Notes under the pieces: generated by a model | What the model was told of the DNA's origin: nothing | Database searches by the model: none | What the model saw: only the letters and a program-made list of their open reading frames with translations | Program-made: the position numbers and the translations under genes | In this document: piece after piece, positions 41,179 to 52,895 of the stretch | Numbering within the stretch: position 1 is the first letter of the stretch | How the letters are laid out: each line of letters opens with the position of its first letter | Source of the DNA: Rhabditophanes sp. KR3021 | Lineage: Eukaryota; Nematoda; Chromadorea; Rhabditida; Alloionematidae | Length of the DNA: 64,000 nucleotides | NCBI GenBank assembly: GCA_963281155.1 | Contig: CAUJLY010000005.1 | Span: forward strand, 1,798,001 to 1,862,000 | Direction: 5' to 3'

Positions 41179-41274
41179 ATAAATTTATTCAATTAAAGGT
41201 GTGAAAACTTAATCAAACATTAATGGAAAGCCATAATTACGAACAGATATGAACTAATAAATTATTTTTTATAT

Positions 41275-41990
41275 TTAGACAGTAACAATAGACACAGTCT
41301 CATACTTTTCCAAAGTTATTTTCAAGGCGTCCTCAAACTTTTCACATCTTATTGGCATGTCAATAGCATAAAAGGGATCTTTTAAGGCAAAATCTGCGTA
41401 CAACTCGTATATTTTCCCAAGCAACACATCAACTGGTTGTATGAAGGATTCAGAGACTACCGCAATGAATTTAATGCCAGTAATTGATTGAAGGCAATGT
41501 AATCTAAGTTTACATGATTAAACACTCTAACTATTGTAACTTACTTAAATTGAGTCGTCTCCAGGCATTTAATTCCATAGCTTTTTTGACAAGGACTGAC
41601 TTGAGCTGCAATTGTGTAGAGTGAATGGAACATCGATGACAAGATTATCTTTTCGTTAGCCGTAAGTTGGGGAGGATTAAACGTTAATGACAAGGGATAG
41701 TTGCTTTCATTTTCTAAATACTCCATTAAATTATGTTCTTCCCCAGTTCCTTTATGGACAAATCTGCCGTTGACAACATTAACACCGTTGACAGAGAAGA
41801 TTGAATACTTCAGTTTGATTTTACCATTTTCTCCAAATACAACAGTCACCTTTTGATCGATATAATCAAACTTTAAATTCATTGGCCAAGTAAATGTCTT
41901 TTCCACTGGTGGATTTTCCTTAGCTTTGTTTTCCCACGAATAGATCAAGCTTCCAGCCTTACTAATAATAAAAACATGTTGAATAGACAT
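41275..41990 (-). CDS. TRAPPC4 (synbindin-like TRAPP complex subunit)
   Basis: Core TRAPP subunit in Rab1 activation and ER-Golgi and autophagy traffic. Minus-strand exons 41545..41990 and 41275..41503, intron 41 bp; 224 residues (human 219). The longin-type N-terminus (FIISKAGSLIYSW), NYPLSLTFNPPQLTANEK, FHSLYTIAAQVSP, GIKCLETTQFKLHCLQSITG and ELYADFALKDPFYAIDMPIR are all colinear with human TRAPPC4. A PDZ-like insert present in many TRAPPC4 proteins corresponds to about residues 30-95. First gene of the apparent two-gene unit with LAMTOR4. Confidence 0.96.
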
Positions 41991-44619
41991 TATACTGCAG
42001 CAAAAATAAGACTACGTCCTATAAAAAATTGATAATATCAACAAGAAAAGTACAATCCGTTTGTATGTGTATATTTGTCTGTTGCTATTGGAGAAATACT
42101 ACTTTAACTATAATGGTGGTTGTTTCACATTTTTAATTAGCAAGTCAATATCATTATTCTCATAATATTGGGGATAATTGAATGTATTTTGAGATTATTT
42201 AAGCATGTCTTATTATTAAACAATTCTTTAAAATGTATACAAAAGCTATAAAAAAGAGTAGATATGTTTCTTAATCTTTGTTTACTTCACCAATCTCATG
42301 ACACTTTTATAGACCACATATCTGCCACGTCATGAATGTATGTGTATTATTGCATTTACTAATATAATATCATTGACGAAACATAAACATACAATTGAGA
42401 GGAACTTTTTTGTTTTTATTTTTGTTTAAAACATCCAGATAATGTGTCTTTTGTTGAATTTTAATATAAAATTGGATTTCTCTCATTTAATTTAATTAAA
42501 GTAGTTTATATGGTCACTCAAATAAATGTATGCCAAATAAACTACCAAATTAAAAATAATGTTTGCCATCCATTCCTTTCACATTTTTTGCATGATGACA
42601 GAGACACACTTAATTACTCCCAAGTCCCTTTAAAAATGGAAATCTCCTATTGAGGTATCATTATTATATTGTTTGTAAAAAGATGTTTCCATGGCCATGT
42701 GCTGTTTAATCTTTCTCAAAGCACTCAATTCATAACACTACCTTTTAACTAAATGAACTAAAATGATAGTAGCTATACTTTCTCTCATCCTTTATATTTA
42801 TTTTATTTTATCATTTACACACCTTAATTAACATCAAGTTCAAGTTTATATCAAATTAATATAATGAAATCTAATAAAGAGAGCTTTGTTATTTTGCTGC
42901 TGCTTTTACGGTTTGAATAAACACAACAAAAACCAATGCGCCTGACATAACCCCATGTTTATTTTTAGTTGATCACACATCACGCTCCTCATTTTGACAT
43001 ATTCAACTTCCAAATTCATATATATTATATCAATTTTTTCACTTCCTAAACTTATTTTTTTCTCCTTTTCGAATGATTTGAAATGGCCCATTTGCGATCA
43101 AAAATACCGTAAATTGTGAGTCGACATAATTTTATCAGTGGGATAATTAAAATTTATATACACTACTATTGATTACACCCCATTTTTTAATAAAAAAATT
43201 ACACCCCGAAATCTTTATTTTTTGAGGCATCTATATTCTCTCAATTATACTTGACTGTCTAAGACGCTCTTCACTTCCTAAACCTTACTTACCATTGATT
43301 ATTAAAAGTATTATTAGAAGAGAAAGTGGCGACTTGCCCAAGATATCTATACACATACTTTTTTTTGGTGCTTTGTTAAATATATGAGGGTTAAATGTGG
43401 AAGTGTAGTATATATGACTATGTTGTTAAGATAGTATTCGAAGGTTTTTTGGTGCGGCAAGGGAAGGCGCGACGGCCATCCCTATCTTCATCAAGATCGA
43501 GACACACACAATGACAGAGGCGACCATATTCATTCGCACAGCAAAGACCATATTACCATTTCCTTCTGTTATATGTGTATCTAACAAAATTATCTATGTC
43601 GAAGAGACAGACGGTCTGTGGCCGGCCTTCGTCGCACTCTTTTCACTCTTATCATCGCACTGTAAACTTTGTCGTGTCTGCTCCTTTAGATGCAATTTTA
43701 TATCAGAACATCGATTGTTTGATGCCGATTTTTACGCATGGCACCCGGTTTCTCGTATTATAATCTTGGTCCATTTAGTTCACTGCCATTAATTGTTGAA
43801 ACTTCATAAATTAAACGATCTCACTGACTCATTTTTTGATAATAAACACAAGTTTATACATTTAACATTTTAATTCAAAACATTTCCTATATCAAAATAT
43901 TTACATAAAATTCAAACAAATTTTTTTCACTAAAATACTTGTGACAAATCATTATTTGACTAAACAATAAATAATTTTTAATGAAACATTTATTGCTAAA
44001 CTTTTTTATTAAACATCATTTAACTATTAAAGCATCCTCCTACTTCATTATCTCTATACTCCCATAAAAAACTCCAACACTTTTGTAGAGAAAGCGTTTG
44101 CTTTTCTGCTAGATCAAATCTTCCTCGCACCGTCAACTAGCCAATAATCAATAACAATTAAAGGCACCATCTTTTTGCGCATTTTTTTGTGATTTATCCA
44201 GTGAAGCATGTTTAAAAAAGCAAAGACATTATATCAGGCTTTGATCGTAAACTTGCAAGTTACTAATGAAATTACCACCATTAAATGGTTTCGTAACCAC
44301 CTAATTGTGCTACAACATTAAATTGTGTCTATTTAGTCGTGACAATTTTTTTCGAATGTATTTCCAATAATAATTATGACTTCTCTTTTCAGAGCGTTGT
44401 TATCCAACTGAACGTGTAAAAAATCAATTTTTATAAATTTTGTGCAGATCTCTTTCTCTCTTCAATTGGTGTGTCTTCATTCTACTATACATACACCAAA
44501 AACTTCAACATATGCTATAACGTGTCTGAAATTTTCAACTATCATCTAATCGAACATAATCATTTGTTTGTTACTGCTGTGTTTTGAAACATACACTTTC
44601 TAATGCCATTAACATTATA
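41991..44619. other. Upstream region of the GW182-like gene and of TRAPPC4
   Basis: 2.6 kb with no supported gene. From about 42.5 to 44.5 kb C exceeds G on the plus strand, the opposite of 35-38 kb, compatible with 5' UTR or intron sequence of the plus-strand gene. A GC-richer island at about 43440-43790 is open in two frames but has no family features; it may be a promoter or first exon. Confidence 0.45.
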
Positions 44620-47397
44620 ATGAATATGAGAGGTAATTATATGCAGCATCCAAATGCTGAATTTCAACAGGTAAGTAAAGGACATTTTTTGTTAAAATAA
44701 TTATTTTAAGCGTAACTTCCAGAACATGAAGCCTAATTCTAACAATGGCCCTTGGAACGGGGGTCATGGGGTGCCGAATGGTCAACCTTATATCAACCCA
44801 GACTTTGGCAATCCAAATTTAATGAATCCATACCTTAATGATGGACCTCAAATGATCGAACCTTTCATTCCTAAATCTCAACATCAACAGCAGTTGAATC
44901 ATAACTTACCATTTAACCAAAATAACCCCAACCCAACTTGGGATGATCAACAAAAAGATTCTGAAGAAATTCCTTCTTTTACTTTTAACAAAGGGGCTGC
45001 CAATGTCCCAATGCACCTTTCTGGGCCTGACCAGTACGCTGATTTAGGTTTCAAAAGCGGACCACCTAACATGTGGAACAACAAGGGCAGAAATGGGCCT
45101 ATGAATGTCGGTCCTATTCAAGGTGGAAATCCTTGGAACATGAATGAGGCTCCGATTGATCCTAATGGCTGGAATAGGCCCCCAATGGCTATCCCTATCA
45201 ACAATGGACCAATGAACGGACCTGTCCACCCCAACAACTGGAACAATATGTCTCGCGGAGGTCACAATCAAGGAAACGGCGGAGGCAACAACTATCGAGG
45301 TCAAAAGAATAACATGATGGGCAACATGGATGGAGGAAATCAAATGAAATACAACAACAATTTCAACCAAATGAGAGGAAGCGAGATAAATCACCGTGGT
45401 GGGCAGATTAATCCTTCCTTCAACAATGGTCAAGGAGTGATGTGGAACAATCAAAACATGAATAGTCAATATGTTAACCACCGCCTTCCCCTAAACCCCC
45501 CCGACATGCCAATGCAAAGGCAATCTAACAACCAACAACCTCCAATGAATAATCCATCTCACGGACCTTTGAGTACGATGAACGTCAATAATACTAGAAA
45601 TATGAATAGCCCAATGGAAAATCGTAGTTTGAAGCATGACGCTACCACTAATAATGTCCCTGTTTCTTTGAACAACAATCCTATTCAGCAACATAACAAT
45701 GCTAATACTGGAGCTCCTGTCGAACCAGCAGGTGGAAACGTTTTCGCCCAAGCGACTGAAGATTCTTATTGGCGTGATCCAAATAGCGATATCAAGAAAT
45801 TTCAACGCGACACTGGCACTGGTGTTTGGGGGGATCCCGAAAATATTAACGCCAAGCCTATTCAAAGATGGGGTGTAAAGCTTCTTCCCGATCTAGTCGA
45901 CACAGATGACATCAACCAAGTTGAAAAAGAAAATGGAGTCAAGTATATTGTGGCCAGAGGATGGGGCGAAGAAGTTACATGTTCTTCTTCCTCCGGACTA
46001 AACTCTCCTCAATTGAAGAGCGGAAATTCGGTTGGATCTCCTTTGTATTCCACTAAAGATGGAATCAACCGCTGGTCTCCAGATGAAGGAGCTTCTGAAA
46101 AACCAACATCAAGAATTCCCTTATTCGAGCCAATTCCAACTAATGAAATCGAAGAACCTGCCTCGAGTGGTCGTTTTATTCGTGTTGATGGAAGTGACTG
46201 GCAAAGTGGCGACACACCTAACAACCAATTCATGCCTTTCTCCGCCAAAGACACAAATGACGTCTGGGCCAAAGTAAACGATCAACATCACAAACAACAA
46301 TTCATGCAACAAAACTCCTCAATCGAGGCTCTTCAATTGTCCCCCGAAGTGTACAGAATTGCCATGAACAAGCAATATCTAGACCCATCCTTCAATGGTC
46401 AAAAAGATCGCAAATCAACTATCATCTACAATCAGTTGATTACCCTCATTCAGCAAACTCTTCAAATCGAAGCTCAAATTGTAAGTCTAACAAATTTAGT
46501 TAAAAAGAGGATTTCAATTCATAAATATTACAATGAAGGGCATTTGAATATAGTTGTCCAAACAAATTAATCAGTGGCTTTACTTAAATCTTCAGGTTTC
46601 CCAACATCCAAAAAGTCTTGGAAGATTAGCTTCGCGACGTCGTCCTTATTGGCATCATTGGACCTAAGACATTCTTCTTGAATCAAAACACACTTTTCAG
46701 TAGCTTTAAAATCATTCATTATAATTTGTAGTAGTGCAGTCGCTTAAAAATAAGTTAAATACGATTAGTCTAAACATACCTCAGCATAAATATCATTTGC
46801 TTTATCGGGTACTTTGTTTAATACAGAAGTCCTATTAGCTATACTGTTTTCTGAAATCAAATGAGAATGTTTAATTGAATAACATATAAAATGCCTTTGA
46901 ACTAATATTTATATTTTGAATATGCGAGGTACTAAAAAAGAATGGGTAAACTGTGCTTAAATTTAAACGTTTATTTAAAAATATAAAAATTTATTTTTAT
47001 TTAGGATCAATTCAGAAAGAATAATGAAAATCATTTTGCAGCGGAAAATTCCGAAACTCAATCTCAACATAACATGTTAATTGTTAAAGTAGCGAAAGCC
47101 AAAACAGACATCTTCAAGTACAGAGACCTTCTGTTTTCGAGAATGAATAATTGTCCAAATGCAATGTCTGCCGACCTTCCAGTAGGATCTCTTCTTCATA
47201 CAATTTCCCAAGAAATGGCCTACAAGGGCACCAATACTGATGCCTTTTTGAATGAAACTTTGACAAACCATGGCCAAAATTTTACCATGGAAAATGCGCC
47301 AGCTGTTGTCAATAGATCTTTGGCGAATTTGGATCTTTCGGGAAACGATTCTCCTTCTGATATGTCCTTTTCAGATAGAAACCAAGGAATCTGGTAA
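44620..47397 (+). CDS. GW182/AIN-1-like miRISC scaffold
   Basis: Probable Argonaute partner in miRNA silencing. Exons 44620..44670, 44723..46480 and 47005..47397; introns 52 bp and 524 bp; 733 residues. Residues 1-330 are Asn/Gly/Pro/Met-rich with scattered tryptophans next to Gly or Asn (GPWNGG, NMWNNK, NPWNMN, NGWNRP, NNWNNM, VMWNNQ), as in Argonaute-binding GW repeats. A conserved-looking block at about 365-435 has TGTGVWGDPENINAKPIQRW and VARGWGEEV, similar to the WG-rich blocks of GW182 proteins. The C-terminal third is helical (IIYNQLITLIQQTLQIEAQI then DQFRKNNENHF). No RRM is present, as in nematode AIN proteins. Reading through the second intron would give a shorter C-terminus. Family assignment is good but not certain. 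Confidence 0.72.
46567..46860 (-). pseudogene. Antisense coding relic inside the GW182-like intron
   Basis: The intron 46481-47004 is 524 bp against about 45 for its neighbours. On the opposite strand it shows an exon-like piece at 46790-46858 (NSIANRTSVLNKVPDKANDI, flanked by AG and GTATGT). An open piece with ATG at 46717-46719 ends at 46567 (MNDFKATEKCVLIQEECLRS, then AKLIFQDFLDVGKPEDLSK). The two do not join in frame and no first exon is visible, so it looks like the broken 3' end of a gene. Its stop codon overlaps the read-through stop of the host. Family unknown. Confidence 0.45.
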
Positions 47398-50065
47398 ATA
47401 CTCCATTTAAAGATCCATCTCACTCCATTACTATTCTAATTACCTTTTCCTTTATTACTCAGAGGTATTTGTTTGGCCAAGCTTTTAAACACACTCATTT
47501 CTCAATCAAAAAATTGTTCGTAACTCACTTTTCAGAAGGTCCTCTCTCCAGAAGTTGCCTCCTAAAAACAGGTATCCAAAGATTATTATATATCGGTTTT
47601 TTGTTGCTGTGATCCCATATTTATATGTACCTACTATCTAATTGTTTGCTTATCCTAATCTGATCCTAATCCAGATGTGGTAATAGAAGTTGAATTTGAC
47701 TCCAAAAACCCATCACTTTTTGGATGAAAGAAAACTCTATTGAACCTACTAGTCAGCTTCCCAACTTCTTGGGCCTTTTATAAAAATATATCATATTATA
47801 ATTACCTTGCCAATAACTACATTTGTACAATCAAAACATCATAAATTCCCTTTCATCGTAACTTGCTTTACTGCCCTCTTTTTCTTTTATATAAATTCCC
47901 AGTTTTAACCCGGATTCACTACAAAAAGTATATCATTTTTATCAAATATCATTCGAAGTTTCCAAAATTGCTTCAAGTTACCAAACCTTTAAAATGATTT
48001 CAACAAGTCTACGGTTTCATGGTTAGACATTTTCATTTTACGTGTACAATCCAGCAACGCTTACCAACATTAATCGCCAACAAAAGACACTTTATCACAT
48101 CCACTCCTGGTTAATTTCTTGGCCATTTACTCAACAATGAGTGGTATGCGTATGACGAACAAATATGGCCTATTCTATATCATTTTCATACCATCAAAAG
48201 GATCTTTTCAAGTATATGTTCTCCCACTAATCAACTTTTAAATATGCAGTGCCCTTCCATTAAACGTTGTAGAAAGTAAAGCTTCAAAAAAACGATCAAT
48301 CACACCTAAATTCCTTTTGGTATCTCTATTTTATTTTTAAATTGTGTCAACTTTAAAATTTATGTAAACAACTAAGAGAACATTTAATTAAATTCAATAA
48401 AATATAAACTACACACATCCAATCAATCAAAATCCAATCATATAATATAATTCATACGGTTTAGCAAATTTTATCAATATATTATCCAACCACAATCAAA
48501 TAAACAATATTAAACAATGACTATCCCATGAAAAGTCTCGGACACAACAAACAAAATGGCCTTTAATATAGTAATCAAAAAGCTACAAAACAATTATATT
48601 TATTAAGTCATGGGTGTGTCAATATTAAATTCATTTAAACTATCTCTCTCACCATTTGATTACATGTTCCTTATATCCACTTATTATTATCCTTTATATA
48701 TCATCAAGTAAAGACAAAACAAAATTTCAATTTATAATTCAACTTTATATATAAAAAGATATATGCCATTTTCTATTTTTCTTGAAGTTCCTTCAAACTT
48801 GACACACATCATATATTTTTTCTATCCTCATTTTTACACTTTAAAATAGATAATAATTTTTGTTAAATTTAAATTACACTGCATGTATTATTTGTTAAGC
48901 TTTTTTCTATGTCAAAAGGGCAATAAAAGTTTTCTTATATTTTGGTGTGGTTATTTGGATATGCAAGGGGGTAAAGAATTTTTAAAACAAAGTATTTGTA
49001 ATGTTGAAAGTAATACTATTCAATTCGAAAGGTATCTATTTACTAGAGCAGGACTAATTTATTTAGAAATGTATCAATTGAAATTGCAGAACATTTGATC
49101 ATCACATCATACTAATATACTTGTTCTCACAAGGGAGTTTATTAGGCATGTTTTTGTAAAACAATCACATTGAAACAGCTCAAAATATTTGCATAACAGT
49201 TACTCTAAATTGGTTATTAAAGTTGATTCTAAATATGTGCCTTTTGATGTTTAAAAGTAATTCAAATTTAATTTGTTTTACACATTTTCTTTGAGGTTTA
49301 TAGTCTAGTTTATACACATTAGTCCTATTAGTATATCTAAGCCTTTTCATAACCAAAGTCGTCTGCTCTCATGGAAAATAATATCCTTTTATGTAAATAC
49401 AGCAAATCTTTTACCAGTACCACAAACTTGATCCTTTTAATCCGAATTTGATGATTGCTATTTTAATAAACACATTGAAAAGTTTAGCATTGTTTTGATC
49501 AACGCTGCATAGCTAATAATTAATCTGTAATAACTCTTGATAGAGTGAAACAAAAATATTTTGCATTAGGCTCAAAAAAATAGGCAGTCCTTTTGAAAAG
49601 ACACCCATGTGATTCGTCAACTACCAGGAAGTGAAACTTTAGAGGACATACGATGGACTAAGTTTAATTATAGCCAAACTAATTAACTTAAGATCCAATT
49701 AAAAATCATTTATACACGTTTTATTTGTCAATTATATAATACAACACAATAATTACAATTCAAGATCAGTATAAAATATTAGTCTTGGTAAGATATTTTA
49801 AAGAAAAAATTAACTTAAAGGCACTAATTAGCAATGAAAAAGAGAGATAATAATATTGGGTTGTTGATAGGTGTCTGGTGGGTGAAGATGGAGAGTGGTT
49901 GAAATAAAATTGATATCTTTGTGTATGGTCATCACATTTCACTTATGAGTACTCGTAACGTTAAGTATGTGATGTTAATTTGTATCAAACCCACTGTTGC
50001 CTACTTTCTTTTTTTGACCAAAATATTTAATCTTGATTTAAGTTATCAGAGACTTAGTTTGAGTA
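47398..50065. other. Convergent spacer, 3' UTR region of the GW182-like gene
   Basis: 2.7 kb, no supported gene. C exceeds G on the plus strand up to about 48.8 kb, compatible with a long 3' UTR of the plus-strand gene. The sign changes near 49.8-50.0 kb, where the minus-strand LisH gene ends. Short frames at 48883 and 49921 have no coding character. Confidence 0.45.
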
Positions 50066-52895
50066 TTAGGCAATATTCGCACACCCATTCGTCATCATAC
50101 TACCCGAAACTTGGTGGGGTATTGAGGGGTATGGAGTGAAGTTGGTGGTATTTGGTGTAAAAAGATTAAAATTGTTCCCTCCATTTAGATTGTTTTGCTG
50201 GACCATTTTGGTGTTACTTGCTACTTCCTGTTTTATTTGGTGGTGATCTTTGTTTGAGGGGTCGTGAAGAGGGTGCGAGGAGGAGTCATTGGAGGTTATG
50301 TTGGAAATGCTAAAGTTTTTTGATAGTTGTGGCGAAATACCGTCCCGCGTACCCACACCTTGTATCTTCTACAAATAATTTTGATTTAATTAATTAGATC
50401 AAAACTTACATTAATGTCGTTATCTCTTTTTTGTCTATCAAGGTTGTTTCGGATGTTAGGCGTTTTTTCACGCGTCTTAATCGGTCCAGGACCAGACGTA
50501 TCCATATAGTCATATTCCGCATTTCGTGAAGTCGACGCCAAATGTATGAGATTCATGTTTTGGTATTCTTTAAGCGAGCCATTCATTAAACTCATACTCT
50601 TTATGCCATCTTCAGCAAATGCGCCATTAATGTTATTTGAATGAAATTTATCATTATTGCCTTTCCTCACATAACTAGCATCAATATTGGGGTTATTAGG
50701 AGTGACAGAGTCAAGTAATGATAATTTAACATTTTCTACGCTTTCCCGAATCTCCTTTTTCTGCTAAAAATTCTTGTACCTGAATAAATATATCAATTAG
50801 AAACAACGTTTTGGAAAAGAATCTGCCTTGAATGTGTGGCATTAGATATTTTTTGTATAACAGTTACAATCGCAATCATACGGAACTACAACAATAGTTA
50901 TCAAGAAAAGGCAAAGTTGGACGTTACATCAAGTCTGACCAGAAGCAATACCAATCATCATGATGGAGCAGCAGGTAAGTATCGAACAATCAACCCTTTT
51001 AATCAAATTTTAGCTGACGTAAACGACTTAAGCCAAAAATTGGAACGAGTAACAACAAATGAGTTTAGAGTGATTGGTCTACAAGAAGAATATGATATGT
51101 GTAGAAGAGTGCAAGGAGATTTTAAACAAATACCCTCCTAACAACAAACCATCCTCGAATTGTCTGGCAGTAGTTAGTGTGAATCGTTTGTCAAAAGTAT
51201 AGAAAATATTGGTTATACTGCAGCACTCCATAGTACGATCTTCATGGGTTCTCCGCGATGTATAGAAAAATTCAAAGACAACAGAAACAATAAAGGAGTA
51301 GTGATTGAAGGAGAAAAGAAATGTATTGGTCTTGAAATTCCTAAGTATGATTATCGGTTGCAATAAAACTGAAGAGTTTAGACTTGAAGTTAATAGAAAA
51401 TTGTTTGGGTGTATAGACCTGGGGATGCTACTTGAAATAGATTCGCCAGCTGAACGTGATCCGGACTACTTACCAAAAAGGCTACGTACGACATCCTATC
51501 TATGGCTGCAAGGAGCAGTGAAATTCCAGATTTTGCCGAATTAGCTGATATTTACGCTAATCTACAGGAAACTATCAAGGATGCCGGACACAGTTTAGCT
51601 GATCTTTCAAACTACTTTATGGTCAAGATAGGAAGGTGAAGGTATCGAAGCTTTCTATTCAAAAGAAAAGTTTGATAAGCAAACCGAATGAGACTGGTAA
51701 ATTCAAATGTCCTGGAAAGGGATGCAAATTTGGAACCAACCATCTCAAACACCTGGCATCCCATTGTAAATCTCATGCTTGTACTCAATTAAAAAAGAAG
51801 TTCAAGAAACGGTATGAAAAGGATCAAAAGTTAGACCAGGAGGGCAAATTATGGACTTATTTGATGGCAAAGCTTGAGAAGGCTACTGCTCGGAAGACGT
51901 CCAACAAGAAGCAATCTACCTACATCTTGTTGGACGTTCCTATTGGTGTCGAATTGAGTCAACTTTCTTTCAGGAAGTTAATCTTTTACGTCGGAGCTTC
52001 TGGTATAATTAAAATAAGATTACAAAAACATGCCTCCAAAATCAGACGCAACATGGAGCGATACATTCCACTAGATCCAAGGAGTAAAAGAGTTAGAGCT
52101 ATTTGGAAGAAGAAAGAGAAGCAATTGCCGTCTCCATTGATGATCTCCACACAAATCAAGCACTTGGCTTAGAGTACGCTGTAATGTTTGACATGCGACG
52201 TGAACTAACTAATGTGGATGGCTCCGGTCAATGAAATCAAGTGGTGTATTTAAAAGATCCTGACATCATTAAAAGAATTAGTGAATTAGCTCTTAAAGAA
52301 CTCTTTGCCAAAGTATCTCCCAATGTTTTGTCTTTTTAATTTTTCCAATAAATTTTGTTCTTTTGTTTAATTTACCTAAAACATAAAAAATTAGTTAAAA
52401 GTATCACAAAGGGGACAACAACCTCGGCTTGTGCATAAAGAACTCCTTTCTATAAAATTATAAATGATGATGACGTAATTGATAAGAAAAATGAAATTAT
52501 ACCTGAACAATCGTCACCAGCGATCCATTCGGAGCTTTACTACCATCTATATTTGAGCTCGCAATTCCTGCCTCACAACTTAAAGTATAAGCTGTATGAA
52601 CAAACCCTGTAATAAAAAGAAACTTGTTAATATACTTTCAATTACACAAAGTTTGTATACGCATTATTATTTATGTTTTCAACTTTTTGAATCAATCATC
52701 ACACACATCTATCTTATACTACACATAAATGTGTCTTATATACGCATTCATTCTTTTGCCAAGTAAATAAATGGAAAGTGAAATATAATAAGAAAAGTAT
52801 AAATACATAATAAACAATAAAAAATGCCACTTACCATTTTCCTGTAAATATCTATAAATTAGATAATTTAATTCGTCTGAAAATAATGTAGCCAT
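50066..52895 (-). CDS. LisH-domain protein resembling the N-terminus of TBL1/TBLR1, without WD40 repeats
   Basis: Minus-strand exons 52835..52895, 52503..52606, 50410..50763, 50066..50368; 273 residues, phases agree. Residues 1-60 match the TBL1 LisH region step by step: DELNYLIYRYLQENGFVHTA (TBL1 [20 protein letters not shown]) and IASSNIDGSKAPNGSLVTIV (TBL1 [20 protein letters not shown]). A short F-box-like echo follows (VKLSLLDSVTP for ESLSLIDAVMP). The rest is Ser/Asn-rich and the frame stops with no WD40 propeller. TBL1 LisH forms tetramers and binds SMRT/NCoR, so this may be an oligomerising co-repressor subunit. A GT at 50102-50103 could splice on in frame to the exon at 34948 of the Gln-rich gene. 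Intron 50764-52502 holds an antisense relic. Confidence 0.8.
50830..52375 (+). pseudogene. Antisense relic of an ANKLE1/LEM-3-type GIY-YIG nuclease gene
   Basis: Lies inside the 1.7 kb intron of the LisH gene on the opposite strand. It has an intron-like GTAAGT..TTTTAG at 50972-51012, then coding-like pieces in changing frames: 51013-51120, 51178-51365, 51366-51480, 51470-51630, 51636-52130, 52110-52235 and 52230-52340. The best piece (51636-52172) shows a C2H2-like finger (FKCPGKGCKFGTNHLKHLASH), a basic stretch, and a GIY-YIG core: STYILLDVPIG, FRKLIFYVGASGIIKIRLQKH, then in the next frame EAIAVSIDDLHTNQALGLEY. YILLD..FYVG and the trailing EA motif match the ANKLE1/LEM-3 branch rather than UvrC or Penelope types. 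Frameshifts and stops make it a pseudogene. The 3' end is shared with the copy at 60400-60860. Confidence 0.6.

Noticed and set aside
43511..43792. Two overlapping plus-strand frames of 62 and 93 codons
   Set aside because: Frames overlap each other, neither shows conservation-like features, and splice sites are lacking; kept only as a GC-richer island.
45044..46312. Minus-strand open frames within the GW182-like exon
   Set aside because: Shadows of the large plus-strand exon; Ile/Val/Ser-rich composition is the complement of Asn/Asp/Gly codons.
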